A DNA stretch of 64,000 nt from Alkalihalobacillus sp. AL-G (GCF_030643805.1 NZ_CP094656.1:186001-250000), one strand, 5' to 3'; numbered from the stretch's first letter, positions 1 to 13,099 are shown. The notes: generated by a model from the letters alone, not told the origin. Numbers and translations are program-made.

Positions 1-111
1 TTGGTATTTCTAAAATCCACTAGCCCCGGATTTGGAAATCGTACGAAGTGAAAAAACGAATCGTATAACAAATAGATGATTTGTAACGGAATGAAATAGG
101 AGGGAAATGAA

Positions 112-546
112 TTGCGTACCTATATGGCAAAGCCGAAAGAAATGGAACGTAAATGGTATGTGGTAGACGCTGCTGGCAAAACACTTGGACGTCTTTCTAC
201 TGAAGTTGCATCAATTCTTCGTGGTAAGCACAAACCAACGTTCACACCACACGTTGACACTGGTGATCATGTCATCATTTTAAATGCAAGTGAGATCGAA
301 TTGACTGGAAAGAAGCTTACTGATAAGCTTTATCACCGTCATACTGGACACCCAGGCGGACTCAAGACAAGAACTGCACAGGAAATGCGTGACAAGCGCC
401 CTGAGCAAATGCTTGAACTTGCAATCAAAGGCATGCTTCCTAAGAACAGCCTTGGACGACAAATGATTAAGAAGCTTCATGTGTATGCAGGTAACGAGCA
501 TAAACATCAAGCACAAAATCCTGAAAACTACGAACTTCGCGGATAA
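112..546 (+). CDS. rplM: 50S ribosomal protein L13
   Basis: Ribosomal protein L13, an early-assembly protein of the large subunit. The 144-residue length and the motif [17 protein letters not shown] followed by LRGKHKP are those of bacterial L13. The start is a TTG preceded by AGGAGGG (about 8 nt upstream), which keeps the short N-terminal stretch MRTYMAKP seen in Bacillus L13; the later in-frame ATG at 124 has no comparable SD. It lies 18 nt before rpsI and the two form the usual rplM-rpsI operon. The upstream part of the transcription unit lies outside the window, so any L13 leader structure cannot be judged fully. Confidence 0.97.
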   Translation: MRTYMAKPKEMERKWYVVDAAGKTLGRLSTEVASILRGKHKPTFTPHVDTGDHVIILNASEIELTGKKLTDKLYHRHTGHPGGLKTRTAQEMRDKRPEQMLELAIKGMLPKNSLGRQMIKKLHVYAGNEHKHQAQNPENYELRG

Positions 547-564
547 TAATAAGGAGGGTTTAAC

Positions 565-957
565 TTGGCTCAAGTACAATACTACGGAACTGGCCGTCGT
601 AAGCACTCTGTTGCTCGTGTACGTCTTGTACCTGGTGACGGACGCTTTATCGTCAACGGTCGTGCTCTAGACGAATTTTTCGGACTAGACACATTAAAAG
701 TTATTTCAAAACAGCCGCTCGTGCTAACGGAAACTGAAGGAAAATACGATGTTCTCGTTAATGTTGAAGGCGGAGGATACACTGGTCAAGCTGGTGCGAT
801 CCGTCACGGAGTTGCTCGTGCATTGTTAAAAGTAGATGCTGAAATGCGTTCTTCTCTTAAAAGCGCAGGCTTCCTGACTCGTGATGCTCGTATGAAAGAG
901 CGTAAGAAGTACGGACTTAAAGGCGCTCGTCGTGCACCACAATTCTCAAAGCGTTAA
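565..957 (+). CDS. rpsI: 30S ribosomal protein S9
   Basis: Ribosomal protein S9 of the small subunit, 130 residues. The N-terminus [20 protein letters not shown] and the basic C-terminal tail ending in QFSKR, whose terminal Lys-Arg reaches the P-site tRNA, are diagnostic. The start is TTG, with AAGGAGGG 8 nt upstream. It is the last gene of the rplM-rpsI unit and is closed by a strong intrinsic terminator directly after the stop codon. Confidence 0.98.
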   Translation: MAQVQYYGTGRRKHSVARVRLVPGDGRFIVNGRALDEFFGLDTLKVISKQPLVLTETEGKYDVLVNVEGGGYTGQAGAIRHGVARALLKVDAEMRSSLKSAGFLTRDARMKERKKYGLKGARRAPQFSKR

Positions 958-973
958 TCGAAATTCATTTGCA

Positions 974-1007
974 AAAGCTCTGGTTACAGCAACCAGGGCT
1001 TTTTTTG
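974..1007 (+). terminator. Intrinsic terminator of rplM-rpsI
   Basis: Stem AAAGCTCTGGTT / AACCAGGGCTTT with one mismatch, a short ACAGC loop and a run of T residues, 16 nt after the rpsI stop. Confidence 0.9.
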
Positions 1008-1045
1008 TTGTTTTGTACTGCTTTATAGTGAGTTAAAGGACCATC

Positions 1046-1155
1046 TTACTATGCGTGGTCGATATATTGTGTTCTGTGGTTGATATATTTCAATCCGTGG
1101 TCGATATATTACGTTATGTGGTCGATATAAACAGTTTGTGGTTGAAATAATTTAA
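1046..1155. repeat. 21-nt phased GTGGYCGA repeat array, locus 1 (five units)
   Basis: Five copies of a unit resembling TGYGTGGTCGATATATT. The GTGG cores begin at 1055, 1076, 1097, 1118 and 1138, so the period is 21 nt (20 for the last). The array starts with TTACTATGCGTGG and lies just after the rpsI terminator. The same unit with the same leader occurs at 13196-13243 and 56137-56201. The rest of the 1008-1444 gap holds no gene I can support. Confidence 0.75.
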
Positions 1156-1444
1156 CGTCATCCGATTTATTGGGTCTATATTACTAAAGTGTCAGTGTAT
1201 TGAGGGACAATTATTGGTCATGAAATCCGATTAATTTGCACTACACACAGAAATAAGCACGAAACCTTATATTTCAGTCCAAAAATTAGAGTGTTGAGCA
1301 CAATTCGGCACACACTCCTCCCAATTCTGCTCAAATTTAGTGTAATACGGCTAACCAACTCATATACATAACGCCTTTTACCAAAGTTGCCATAGTATGA
1401 TTCGATTTTGCTGTTGAACACTAATGACAAAGGAGGCGCAACGA

Positions 1445-1882
1445 ATGAATGTGATCACCACCTTTCGTGAAAAACAGTACAAGAAACGAATAACCTTCGA
1501 ACGAAAAGTATTAAGGGAATTATCTTTGAATGGGTTAAAAACAGAATTCAATAAATTGTTTTTTCCATTTTTCCAATATAGCCTTTTGTTTCAAGACGAG
1601 ATACAGGATACGAGCATCGATATTGCAATCGAAGCGTATTTATTAGGAGCAGAATTCAGCCGATTCGGTTATCATGGTGAATCAATCGAAAGCATTAAAC
1701 AGAGAAGTGAACAAGCCGAAAAGCGGCTTAGCGATACGTTATTTGAATACTGGCAATTCTGGAGCTATGCACCGGACCAGATTTTAGAATCACTCCATAT
1801 GTGTTGTGAAGCGTTTGTTCAGCGTTGGTGGAGTGAAGGATTCGAAAAGGGACAGCGTCGTTATAAAATGCGGCTACATTAA
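1445..1882 (+). CDS. ybaK: DUF2521 family protein YbaK
   Basis: A 145-residue soluble protein that matches YbaK (DUF2521) of Bacillus by sequence character and by position between rpsI and cwlD. Its function is unknown. The ATG at 1445 is preferred over the upstream in-frame ATG at 1424 because AAAGGAGGCG lies 6 nt before it. The protein is rich in aromatic and charged residues, with no membrane segment or catalytic motif that I recognise. The next gene, cwlD, starts about 75 nt later on the same strand, so co-transcription is possible. Confidence 0.88.
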   Translation: MNVITTFREKQYKKRITFERKVLRELSLNGLKTEFNKLFFPFFQYSLLFQDEIQDTSIDIAIEAYLLGAEFSRFGYHGESIESIKQRSEQAEKRLSDTLFEYWQFWSYAPDQILESLHMCCEAFVQRWWSEGFEKGQRRYKMRLH

Positions 1883-1956
1883 AGAATAACGGATAAAGGT
1901 ATATTTTCCCTACCTGTCCCATACATATGTACAAGGAATGGGAAGCGGGAGGGAAA

Positions 1957-2673
1957 ATGGTGAAAAAGTGGATACAATGGGGTTTGATCGGTTTGTGTGC
2001 CGGTCTTTTAGTATATGTCATTCAACATCAATTACTAACGAACCATTCTTGGTCCACCTGGAGTCTGCCGTTGACAGGGGAAATTATTGTTCTTGACGCG
2101 GGACACGGGGGAGTCGATGGGGGAGCGGTGGGAAAAGGGAATGTACTTGAAAAGGATATCGCACTCAATATTTCGCTAAAATTAAGGGATTATCTTCAAC
2201 AGGCTGGTGCGCTTGTCGTCATGACACGTGAAACCGATAAGGATCTTGCGAAAGAAGAAACAAAGCGACTTCGTCATCGTAAAACCGAGGACCTTTTAAA
2301 ACGAACAGAAATTATCAATACTTCTGGAAGTGACCTGTATATCAGTATCCACTTGAATGCAATTCCATCATCAAGATGGTACGGCGCCCAAGTTTTTTAC
2401 AATCCTGCATTAGAACAAAATGAGAAGCTTGCAAAATTCATTCAATCAGAAATCCGCCGTAATTTAGAAAATACCAAACGTGAAGCGAAACCGATCAACA
2501 ATATTTACATGGTAAAAAAGGCAACGATTCCAGGAGCATTAGTTGAAGTAGGTTTTCTTTCGAATCCGGATGAACGAGAGCTTTTAAAAAGTGAGCTATA
2601 CCAAAATAAAGTTGCTGCATCCATCTACCAAGGAATTCTTCGGTACTACGCAAAAGAACCATTAAAGGAGTGA
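1957..2673 (+). CDS. cwlD: N-acetylmuramoyl-L-alanine amidase CwlD
   Basis: Germination-specific muramoyl-alanine amidase. In Bacillus it acts with PdaA to make muramic-delta-lactam in spore cortex peptidoglycan. An N-terminal membrane segment (about residues 7-24) precedes an Amidase_3 domain with the zinc and catalytic residues visible in LDAGHGG, LEKD, SIHLNA and VEVGFLSNP. The start is taken at ATG 1957; GTG 1960 is an equally spaced alternative behind GCGGGAGGG, and the upstream ATG at 1927 lacks an SD. The length of about 238 residues and the place between ybaK and salA match B. subtilis. Confidence 0.95.
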   Translation: MVKKWIQWGLIGLCAGLLVYVIQHQLLTNHSWSTWSLPLTGEIIVLDAGHGGVDGGAVGKGNVLEKDIALNISLKLRDYLQQAGALVVMTRETDKDLAKEETKRLRHRKTEDLLKRTEIINTSGSDLYISIHLNAIPSSRWYGAQVFYNPALEQNEKLAKFIQSEIRRNLENTKREAKPINNIYMVKKATIPGALVEVGFLSNPDERELLKSELYQNKVAASIYQGILRYYAKEPLKE

Positions 2674-2693
2674 GGAACCGATTGAATATCAAC

Positions 2694-2722
2694 AACCTCT
2701 TGAATCTTAAGGGGTTTGTTTA
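2694..2722 (+). terminator. Probable terminator after cwlD
   Basis: An 8-bp stem AACCTCTT / AAGGGGTT with a 7-nt loop, followed by a short T-rich stretch. A second hairpin (AGGCGCC / GGTGCCT near 2800-2820) lies further down in the cwlD-salA gap. Confidence 0.6.
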
Positions 2723-2878
2723 TTGACACGTAGTTCTAAAGCGGGAACAGAGATTATCGTGTAGAGCAATCATCTCCCGGAAACCCATGGGATTATCAAG
2801 GCGCCCTGTTCGGTGCCTGAATTCCTTTTGTGTTATACTTGTAGGTGGACGAAATCATAAAAAGGATGGTGTTGGACT

Positions 2879-3913
2879 GTGTTATCAGAGGATCGAATAC
2901 TCGAAATTTTAAAGCCTATTCAAGAGCCATTTTTACATAAAAGCATTGTCGAAGCAGATAGCATTAAAGAGATGAAGGTAAAAGAAAATTATGTCAGCCT
3001 AAAAATTGCTATTGCTCAATCCAATTCGCCTGAACAAATGCAACTGCAACAAGAAATTGTCAACGCATTAAAAAGTGCAGGAGTCGAATCAGTCGGCCTG
3101 CGCTTTGAACAACGGGAGAACGCTCACTCTGAACATGCTTCTGGCGGCGAAAACAAATCGGTCATGGAAAAAGAAACGACATTTATTGCTGTTGCCAGTG
3201 GTAAAGGTGGAGTTGGAAAATCAACTGTTTCCGTTAATCTTGCGACTTCCTTGGCACAAGAAGGGAAAAAGGTTGGCTTGATTGATGCCGACATTTACGG
3301 GTTTAGTGTGCCGGATATGATGGGAATAGCAGAGCGTCCGCGTGTTGTCGGAGAGCAAATTTTTCCGGTAGAGCGTTTTGGTGTAAAAGTAATCTCAATG
3401 GCTTTCTTCGTTGAAGATAATGCACCTGTCATTTGGCGTGGGCCAATGCTCGGCAAAATGTTGACGAATTTCTTCAACGATATTGAGTGGGGAGATCTCG
3501 ACTATTTAATCCTGGATTTACCACCAGGAACAGGAGATGTAGCCCTTGACGTTCATAAAATGCTCCCGCAAAGCAAGGAAATTATTGTAACCACTCCACA
3601 TCCGACTGCCGCCTTTGTTGCGGCTAGGGCAGGTGCAATGGCTTTAAGAACGGAACATGAAGTACTTGGTGTTGTCGAAAACATGGCCTATTTTGAAAGT
3701 GAAACGACCGGTGAAAAGGAATATGTATTCGGACAAGGTGGGGGAGATAAGCTTGCGGATGAGCTTCAAACCGAAGTTCTTGGAAGGATCCCACTTGGAC
3801 AGCCCGAAATGCATGAAGAAGATTTTGCGCCATCGATTTATAGAGAAGGCTCAAGAATCGGAAGAATATATCAACAAATTGCCCAAAAGGTCATAGAAAA
3901 AGTAGAAGGATAA
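2879..3913 (+). CDS. salA: Mrp/NBP35-family P-loop ATPase SalA
   Basis: MRP-family ATPase. In B. subtilis SalA represses scoC and so raises exoprotease synthesis; other Mrp proteins carry Fe-S clusters. An N-terminal MIP18/DUF59-like domain (residues 1-85) precedes the deviant Walker A motif GKGGVGKST (about residues 109-117), and the Walker B region contains LILDLPPGTGD. The CxxC pair that many Fe-S carrying Mrp proteins have near ENM-YF is absent here (ENMAYFESETTG). The GTG start has AAAGGATGG about 11 nt upstream. 344 residues is close to the family length. Confidence 0.93.
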   Translation: MLSEDRILEILKPIQEPFLHKSIVEADSIKEMKVKENYVSLKIAIAQSNSPEQMQLQQEIVNALKSAGVESVGLRFEQRENAHSEHASGGENKSVMEKETTFIAVASGKGGVGKSTVSVNLATSLAQEGKKVGLIDADIYGFSVPDMMGIAERPRVVGEQIFPVERFGVKVISMAFFVEDNAPVIWRGPMLGKMLTNFFNDIEWGDLDYLILDLPPGTGDVALDVHKMLPQSKEIIVTTPHPTAAFVAARAGAMALRTEHEVLGVVENMAYFESETTGEKEYVFGQGGGDKLADELQTEVLGRIPLGQPEMHEEDFAPSIYREGSRIGRIYQQIAQKVIEKVEG

Positions 3914-3924
3914 AGAAAACGGAA

Positions 3925-4003
3925 ACGCCCTCGTGAACGATGGGGCGTTGAATGAATTGAAAAACAGGCACTCCAACGGATTTAACAGGAAGTGCCTGTT
4001 TTT
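3925..4003. terminator. Two hairpins between salA and gerD, the second bidirectional
   Basis: The first stem is ACGCCC / GGGCGT (3925-3948). The second, AAAACAGGCACT / AGTGCCTGTTTT (3960-4003), is flanked by T and A tracts and can terminate both converging units. Confidence 0.85.
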
Positions 4004-4022
4004 CGTTTTTTTTACATTGTCA

Positions 4023-4649
4023 TTACTGCTGGCCTTGATTTTGTCCACCGCCGCCGCCTTTATCGTCTTTTTTACCTTCTTCTTTTTTCAAGGCATCCCC
4101 GCTCTTAATTGCTTCCTCAACTGATTTTTTGACCATTTCTGCAATTTGAGCTTTTACGAGTGGACTTTCAAAGGTTTCCATCATGACCTTTTTCTGTTGC
4201 TCACGAAACTTTTGAGAGGTCAGTAAGCCCATAATTTCTTTTTCCAAAGCCGGATCCTTCATGATTTCAATCATCATTTTCCGGTATTCGGGGTCCTTCA
4301 TCAATGATTTAAGCAATTCCTCATTCTGCTTCTTCATGCTTTTTGCAAGTGCCTCAGCAGTCTTCGGATCCTTCATTAACTCTTTCCAGAATTTCTTCCC
4401 CTTTTTTGATGTCAACGTTTCCTCAATGGTTTTCTTTACAAAGGCTTGATCCATTATGATTTCTTGCTTTACTTTTTCATCGGTTAAAACTTCTTTTATT
4501 GCTTTTTTACCCTCGTCTGATTTTAAAAGATCGACAAGCATTTTTTTCGTTTCTTCATAACTCCCCGGGCCTTCTGCTTCCGCAGGTGTACACCCTTGTA
4601 AAAACAAATAACCGAAGGAGATGAGGAGGACGAACATCCAGTTTTTCAT
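4023..4649 (-). CDS. gerD: Spore germination lipoprotein GerD
   Basis: Inner-membrane lipoprotein of spores, needed to cluster germinant receptors into the germinosome. The N-terminus has a signal peptide with lipobox LQGC, so Cys20 is the predicted lipidated residue. The body is highly charged and helical, with a stretch of repeated MKDP-like turns (KDPKTAEALAKSMK, KDPEYRKMM, KDPALEK). At 208 residues it is somewhat longer than B. subtilis GerD, and the extra length is a low-complexity Lys/Asp/Gly/Gln tail. It is convergent with salA and divergent from kbaA, as in B. subtilis. Confidence 0.95.
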   Translation of the reverse strand: MKNWMFVLLISFGYLFLQGCTPAEAEGPGSYEETKKMLVDLLKSDEGKKAIKEVLTDEKVKQEIIMDQAFVKKTIEETLTSKKGKKFWKELMKDPKTAEALAKSMKKQNEELLKSLMKDPEYRKMMIEIMKDPALEKEIMGLLTSQKFREQQKKVMMETFESPLVKAQIAEMVKKSVEEAIKSGDALKKEEGKKDDKGGGGGQNQGQQ

Positions 4650-4786
4650 CCTAGAGTGCCCCTTTCAATAAATCAATCTTACCTTTAGCGTTAGAGAAAG
4701 ATGTGACAAATATGCGGACTAAATAAAGGAAACTGGCTTTTTTAGTAGTGGATTGATACAATCGTTACGGAATAAAATTAGTGTGT

Positions 4787-4829
4787 GTTCAAAAAGCAAA
4801 TGAATCAGAAATCTGGTTACTTTTTGAAT
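4787..4829. repeat. Imperfect palindrome upstream of kbaA
   Basis: GTTCAAAAAG at 4787-4796 is complementary to CTTTTTGAA at 4820-4828, and an inner AATCAG / CTGGTT stem extends the hairpin. Similar arms occur at 20439-20492 before glmS. Confidence 0.6.
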
Positions 4830-4855
4830 ATCCTCTAAAAGGGGAAATATGAACA

Positions 4856-5440
4856 GTGAATATACGAAAATGGGTTTATCTATTTTTTACCACATTATTA
4901 ATCGGAGGAGTCAGCGCAATCATCGTTGGAATGTTGTTACGCTGGCAAGATATCGAAGGGGTAGGTAGCTTCTTCTTTATGTTAGCTTGGTTAATGGGCT
5001 ATGGCTTTATCTTTAGTATCATCAGTCAAATGGGGTACTTTGCGTATTTAACGATACACCGATTCGGGTTAGGGATTTTCAAGTCAGTCCAATTATGGAG
5101 CTGGGTACAGCTTTTAATATTAGTTTTTGTCGTGTTCGATCTTTTTTATTTAAGATACATCGCTTTTGATGATGCTGATACCTCAATCCTTCCATTTCTC
5201 ATCGTGCCTTTAGCGTTGCTTGGCTACGGGGCTGTTGTCGCCTTTATAAAAAAGAGGGAAACGAACAAACAAGCATTTATTCCAACCTTATTTTTCATCG
5301 TAGCTGTAACGACAATCGAGTGGTTTCCGGTGCTAAAGACAAACGACGCTCTTTGGCTTTGGTTATCCATTATTCCATTATTAGCATGTAACACATGGCA
5401 GGTACTCATTCTACATCGACTTATAAACAAAAAGGACTGA
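4856..5440 (+). CDS. kbaA: KinB-signalling pathway activation protein KbaA
   Basis: Polytopic membrane protein needed for activation of the KinB branch of the sporulation phosphorelay in B. subtilis. The 194 residues contain about six hydrophobic segments, starting with WVYLFFTTLLIGGVSAIIVGML, and the length and position between gerD and pdaB match KbaA. The GTG start at 4856 follows AAAAGGGG by about 11 nt; the ATG at 4849 is out of frame. The stop codon lies inside the upstream arm of a terminator shared with pdaB. Confidence 0.93.
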   Translation: MNIRKWVYLFFTTLLIGGVSAIIVGMLLRWQDIEGVGSFFFMLAWLMGYGFIFSIISQMGYFAYLTIHRFGLGIFKSVQLWSWVQLLILVFVVFDLFYLRYIAFDDADTSILPFLIVPLALLGYGAVVAFIKKRETNKQAFIPTLFFIVAVTTIEWFPVLKTNDALWLWLSIIPLLACNTWQVLILHRLINKKD

Positions 5441-5466
5441 TATCACGCTTCAGTCCTTTTTTCTTT
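5430..5466. terminator. Bidirectional terminator between kbaA and pdaB
   Basis: AAAAGGACTGA / TCAGTCCTTTT stem with a 9-nt loop, followed by a T tract. It includes the kbaA stop codon and has an A tract on the other side for pdaB. Confidence 0.85.
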
Positions 5467-5470
5467 AAAA

Positions 5471-6235
5471 TCATTTAATTTCAGTACTTTTACTATCCGT
5501 ATTCGCGACCAATTCACCGACAGTCACTAGCTCATATCCGTCTTTTCTTAGCTCATCAACTATTGTTTCAAGAGCCTTCCGCGTATGTTTTACGGAGTCC
5601 GAAGCGTGAAAAAGAACAATTTCCCCACTATCTGCCCGAGATAATACCGTTTCAGTAATCTTCTCAGGACCAGGGTTTTTCCAGTCCCACGTATTGATGC
5701 TCCAATGAACGACTGTGTGGTCGAGTTTATCCGCGATTTCTAAAACATCTTTGTCAAAGTGGCCGTTTGGTGGTCTTAATAAATCTGTTGTTTGGTCCGA
5801 AACCTCTTTGATTTTTTGTTGAGCCGTTAAAATGTCCTTTCGAACCTGGGCATTCTCCATTTCTGTATAGCTTTTATACCGATACCCAAGACTTCCGATC
5901 TCATGTCCGTTCTTTACGATTTTTTCCACAATATCCGGATGTCGCTCTGCCCATTCACCAGATAAAAAGAACGTTACATCCTTCACCTTTTCCTTTTTCA
6001 AAAAGTCGAGAATTTCGTGAATCCGTTTATCCCCCCAGCTCACATCGAATGTTAAAGCAATTTTTTTCCCTTTTGTCTCAGCCTTGTAGATCGCCCTTGG
6101 CTCCCCATCCTTCGTTTCAAAAACAGCAAGATCCTTTCCCTCTACAAATGCTATAAGTGCAGCAAAGAAAGCAGCAACCAAAATAATCAAGTATTGTTTA
6201 AAACGCGTTCCGTTTATGACCCAAAAGAAATTCAT
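5471..6235 (-). CDS. pdaB: Polysaccharide deacetylase-like sporulation protein PdaB
   Basis: Carbohydrate-esterase-4-fold protein needed late in sporulation in B. subtilis. The ATG at 6235 is chosen because GGGAGGT lies about 8 nt upstream and it gives the usual 254 residues; the longer frame to 6307 has no SD. An N-terminal membrane anchor (about residues 12-30) precedes the NodB-like domain (residues 50-235). The metal site looks degenerate: the canonical TFDDG reads TFDVSWGD, and the HxxxH pair after HEIGS is replaced by LGYRY. RPPNGHFD and the late FHASD motif remain. Activity may therefore differ from true deacetylases. Confidence 0.92.
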   Translation of the reverse strand: MNFFWVINGTRFKQYLIILVAAFFAALIAFVEGKDLAVFETKDGEPRAIYKAETKGKKIALTFDVSWGDKRIHEILDFLKKEKVKDVTFFLSGEWAERHPDIVEKIVKNGHEIGSLGYRYKSYTEMENAQVRKDILTAQQKIKEVSDQTTDLLRPPNGHFDKDVLEIADKLDHTVVHWSINTWDWKNPGPEKITETVLSRADSGEIVLFHASDSVKHTRKALETIVDELRKDGYELVTVGELVANTDSKSTEIK

Positions 6236-6375
6236 GAACAGACCTCCCGTCCGAGCTTCTTCATACACATATATATGCAATCTTGGACAAGATAGACCTG
6301 TCTCCAAATTCCGCTTGGAATATAATTTGGAAAAAGAAGGGATAATGGATATAAAAAAGTGAAGGGGTCGATTCC

Positions 6376-6600
6376 GTGCTTGGATGTCTATTAAACGAAA
6401 AAGAAGTTAAGGAAATGGAGTACGTATTAAAGAAAGAGCTGGAAGAACTATTACATGACCTCGAGGATCATCATATTGAGGGCATCATCAAACGGGCAAT
6501 GGAAGAACGCTACCAGCTCGTTTTTCGTATCTTACAGCGCTTTTCAACCCCAGCCGATTGTGTAAAATATATGCGTCATCGGATATCGAATCAAAAATAG
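6376..6600 (+). CDS. Small conserved protein of unknown function
   Basis: A 74-residue acidic, helical protein with the central stretch LEELLHDLEDHHIEGIIKRAMEER. I do not recognise a named family. It sits between pdaB and the rRNA operon. GTG at 6376 follows GAAGGGG by about 8 nt; an internal ATG at 6415 is a weaker alternative. No signal peptide or membrane segment is visible. Coding character (good SD, charged amphipathic helices, stop immediately before the rRNA promoter region) supports a real gene. Confidence 0.65.
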   Translation: MLGCLLNEKEVKEMEYVLKKELEELLHDLEDHHIEGIIKRAMEERYQLVFRILQRFSTPADCVKYMRHRISNQK

Positions 6601-6609
6601 AAAAAGTTA

Positions 6610-6638
6610 TTGACAGGTTCTAAATGCCCTGATATAGT
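6610..6638 (+). promoter_or_regulatory. rRNA promoter P1 (sigma-A)
   Basis: TTGACA at 6610-6615, 17-nt spacer, TATAGT at 6633-6638. It is the first of two tandem promoters. Confidence 0.85.
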
Positions 6639-6684
6639 AGTTTCTGTTGCTGAAAACAGCTAGTTAACACTTTGAAAAAAGTTA

Positions 6685-6713
6685 TTGACTTTATTTTCAG
6701 CCCGTGGTATACT
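6685..6713 (+). promoter_or_regulatory. rRNA promoter P2 (sigma-A)
   Basis: TTGACT at 6685-6690, 17-nt spacer, TATACT at 6708-6713. A boxA-like antitermination element (GCTCTTTGAAAACTGAAC) follows at about 6772-6790. Confidence 0.87.
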
Positions 6714-6789
6714 AATTGAGTCGCTGTCAAAACGACAACGCGAATATGATCGGAACAAACCGATCTATAAAAGCTCTTTGAAAACTGAA

Positions 6790-6889
6790 CAAAAGCCAAG
6801 CGTGAAACGGACCTACATGGATTTATGGTTCTTCGGTTAAGAACGTCACGTCCTGTGACAACACCGAAGTTAGCACATCCATGTGCGTC
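6790..6889 (+). other. 16S leader: processing stem arm and nested hairpin
   Basis: The 5' arm at 6790-6805 pairs with 8571-8587 downstream of 16S and would form the RNase III processing stalk. Inside it is a three-tier hairpin: CATGGAT / ATCCATG outside, CTTCGGT (6831-6837) / ACCGAAG (6863-6869) in the middle and GTCAC / GTGAC at the tip. A related hairpin lies after 16S. Confidence 0.75.
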
Positions 6890-6932
6890 ACAATTTTTAT
6901 TATTTAAACTATGAGCAAATCAAACTTCAACT

Positions 6933-11782
<4,850 letters not shown>

Positions 11783-11929
11783 CAAAAAATCGATGTTTGA
11801 ATCAAGAATGGACGTTATCTAGTTTTGAGGGAATGAGTTTTATATAAAAAACCCTTGAAAACACGAGCTATTTTTAGTATTATATATCTTGTCTTACTAA
11901 AGACAAGCATTGTGGATCTTAAAATAAGG

Positions 11930-12046
<117 letters not shown>

Positions 12047-12066
12047 AACTGATTTTTTCTTATTAT

Positions 12067-12141
12067 TCCACAGTAGCTCAGTGGTAGAGCTATCGGCTGT
12101 TAACCGATCGGTCGCAGGTTCGAGTCCTGCCTGTGGAGCCA
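12067..12141 (+). tRNA. tRNA-Asn (GTT)
   Basis: Full cloverleaf with encoded CCA; anticodon loop CTGTTAA in stem ATCGG/CCGAT. Confidence 0.97.
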
Positions 12142-12144
12142 TTT

Positions 12145-12220
12145 GCTTCCATAGCTCAGCAGGTAGAGCACTTCCATGGTAAGGAAGAGGTCATCGGTTC
12201 GAATCCGATTGGAAGCTCCA
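12145..12220 (+). tRNA. tRNA-Thr (GGT)
   Basis: Full cloverleaf with CCA; anticodon stem CTTCC/GGAAG and loop ATGGTAA give anticodon GGT. Confidence 0.95.
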
Positions 12221-12237
12221 CTAGTAAATTTAATAAA

Positions 12238-12312
12238 GGCCCCTTGGTCAAGCGGTTAAGACACCGCCCTTTCACGGCGGTAACACGGGTTCGAATCCCG
12301 TAGGGGTCACCA
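12238..12312 (+). tRNA. tRNA-Glu (TTC)
   Basis: Full cloverleaf with CCA; loop CTTTCAC in stem CCGCC/GGCGG. Confidence 0.96.
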
Positions 12313-12321
12313 TTTTATAAC

Positions 12322-12397
12322 GGAGGATTAGCTCAGCTGGGAGAGCACCTGCCTTACAAGCAGGGGGTCGGCGGTTCGATCCCGTCATCCTCCACCA
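12322..12397 (+). tRNA. tRNA-Val (TAC)
   Basis: Full cloverleaf with CCA; loop CTTACAA in stem CCTGC/GCAGG. Confidence 0.96.
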
Positions 12398-12415
12398 TTT
12401 TAATTACAATTACTT

Positions 12416-12441
12416 GCCGGCCTAGCTCAATTGGTAGAGCA
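12416..12441 (+). pseudogene. 5' fragment of tRNA-Thr(TGT)
   Basis: Twenty-six nucleotides identical to the 5' end (acceptor arm, D arm) of the complete tRNA-Thr(TGT) at 12549, followed by 107 nt of unrelated sequence before that complete copy. The anticodon and T arms are missing, so it cannot be a functional tRNA. It looks like the relic of a duplication or of an insertion that regenerated the tRNA 5' part. Confidence 0.8.
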
Positions 12442-12548
12442 CGTCGGAATAAGCTGCAACGCTTGACTTCAGCGTACCGATTGAGGGTCATCATGGGATG
12501 CTTTCTGAAATCGGGACGAGGAAAATGAAATAACTTCTTAATTACTTC
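12442..12548. other. 107-nt insert between tRNA-Thr fragment and intact copy
   Basis: Unrelated to the surrounding tRNA genes, with no tRNA fold and no long open frame. A weak ACGCT/AGCGT hairpin is the only structure noticed. It is bounded by the 26-nt direct repeat of the tRNA-Thr 5' end. Confidence 0.55.
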
Positions 12549-12624
<76 letters not shown>

Positions 12625-12658
12625 CTTATATGATGATAACGATAGGTCTTTTTTTGTT

Positions 12659-12743
12659 GGAGGGGTAGCGAAGTGGCTAAACGCGGCGGACTGTAAATCC
12701 GCTCCCTCCGGGTTCGGCGGTTCAAATCCGTCCCCCTCCACCA
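12659..12743 (+). tRNA. tRNA-Tyr (GTA)
   Basis: 85-nt tRNA with a long variable arm and CCA; loop CTGTAAA in stem GCGGA/TCCGC. Confidence 0.96.
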
Positions 12744-12827
12744 TCTACAAAAGTCATTTCTACTAGGATAGCTAATAGTTGTCCCGAACGTAGGAAGGGA
12801 CAAATAAGGTGAGTATCACCTTACTAG

Positions 12828-12903
12828 GAGCCATTAGCTCAGTTGGTAGAGCATCTGACTTTTAATCAGAGGGTCGAAGGTTCGAGTCCTTCATGGCTCA
12901 CCA
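12828..12903 (+). tRNA. tRNA-Lys (TTT)
   Basis: Full cloverleaf with CCA; loop CTTTTAA in stem TCTGA/TCAGA. The 84-nt spacer before it is unusually long for the cluster and has a GGTGAGTATCACC hairpin. Confidence 0.96.
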
Positions 12904-12933
12904 TTTTAGACTTTCGAAAGAATAATTGAATAT

Positions 12934-13007
12934 GCGGGTGTAGTTTAGTGGTAAAACAAGAGCCTTCCAAGCTCTGGTCGTGAGTTCGATTCTCATCACC
13001 CGCTCCA
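12934..13007 (+). tRNA. tRNA-Gly (TCC)
   Basis: Full cloverleaf ending in CTCCA; loop CTTCCAA in stem AGAGC/GCTCT. Confidence 0.95.
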
Positions 13008-13011
13008 TTAT

Positions 13012-13087
13012 GGGGCCTTAGCTCAGCTGGGAGAGCGCCTGCCTTGCACGCAGGAGGTCAGCGGTTCGATCCCGCTAGGCTCCACCA
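13012..13087 (+). tRNA. tRNA-Ala (TGC)
   Basis: Full cloverleaf with CCA; loop CTTGCAC in stem CCTGC/GCAGG. Last tRNA of the cluster. Confidence 0.96.
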
Positions 13088-13099
13088 TACATAAAAAGT

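Noticed and set aside
1046-1155. CRISPR array
   Set aside because: The 21-nt period leaves no spacers of CRISPR size and no cas genes are near.
1218-1430. 70-codon minus-strand frame upstream of ybaK
   Set aside because: No SD, unusual composition, and no resemblance to a known protein.
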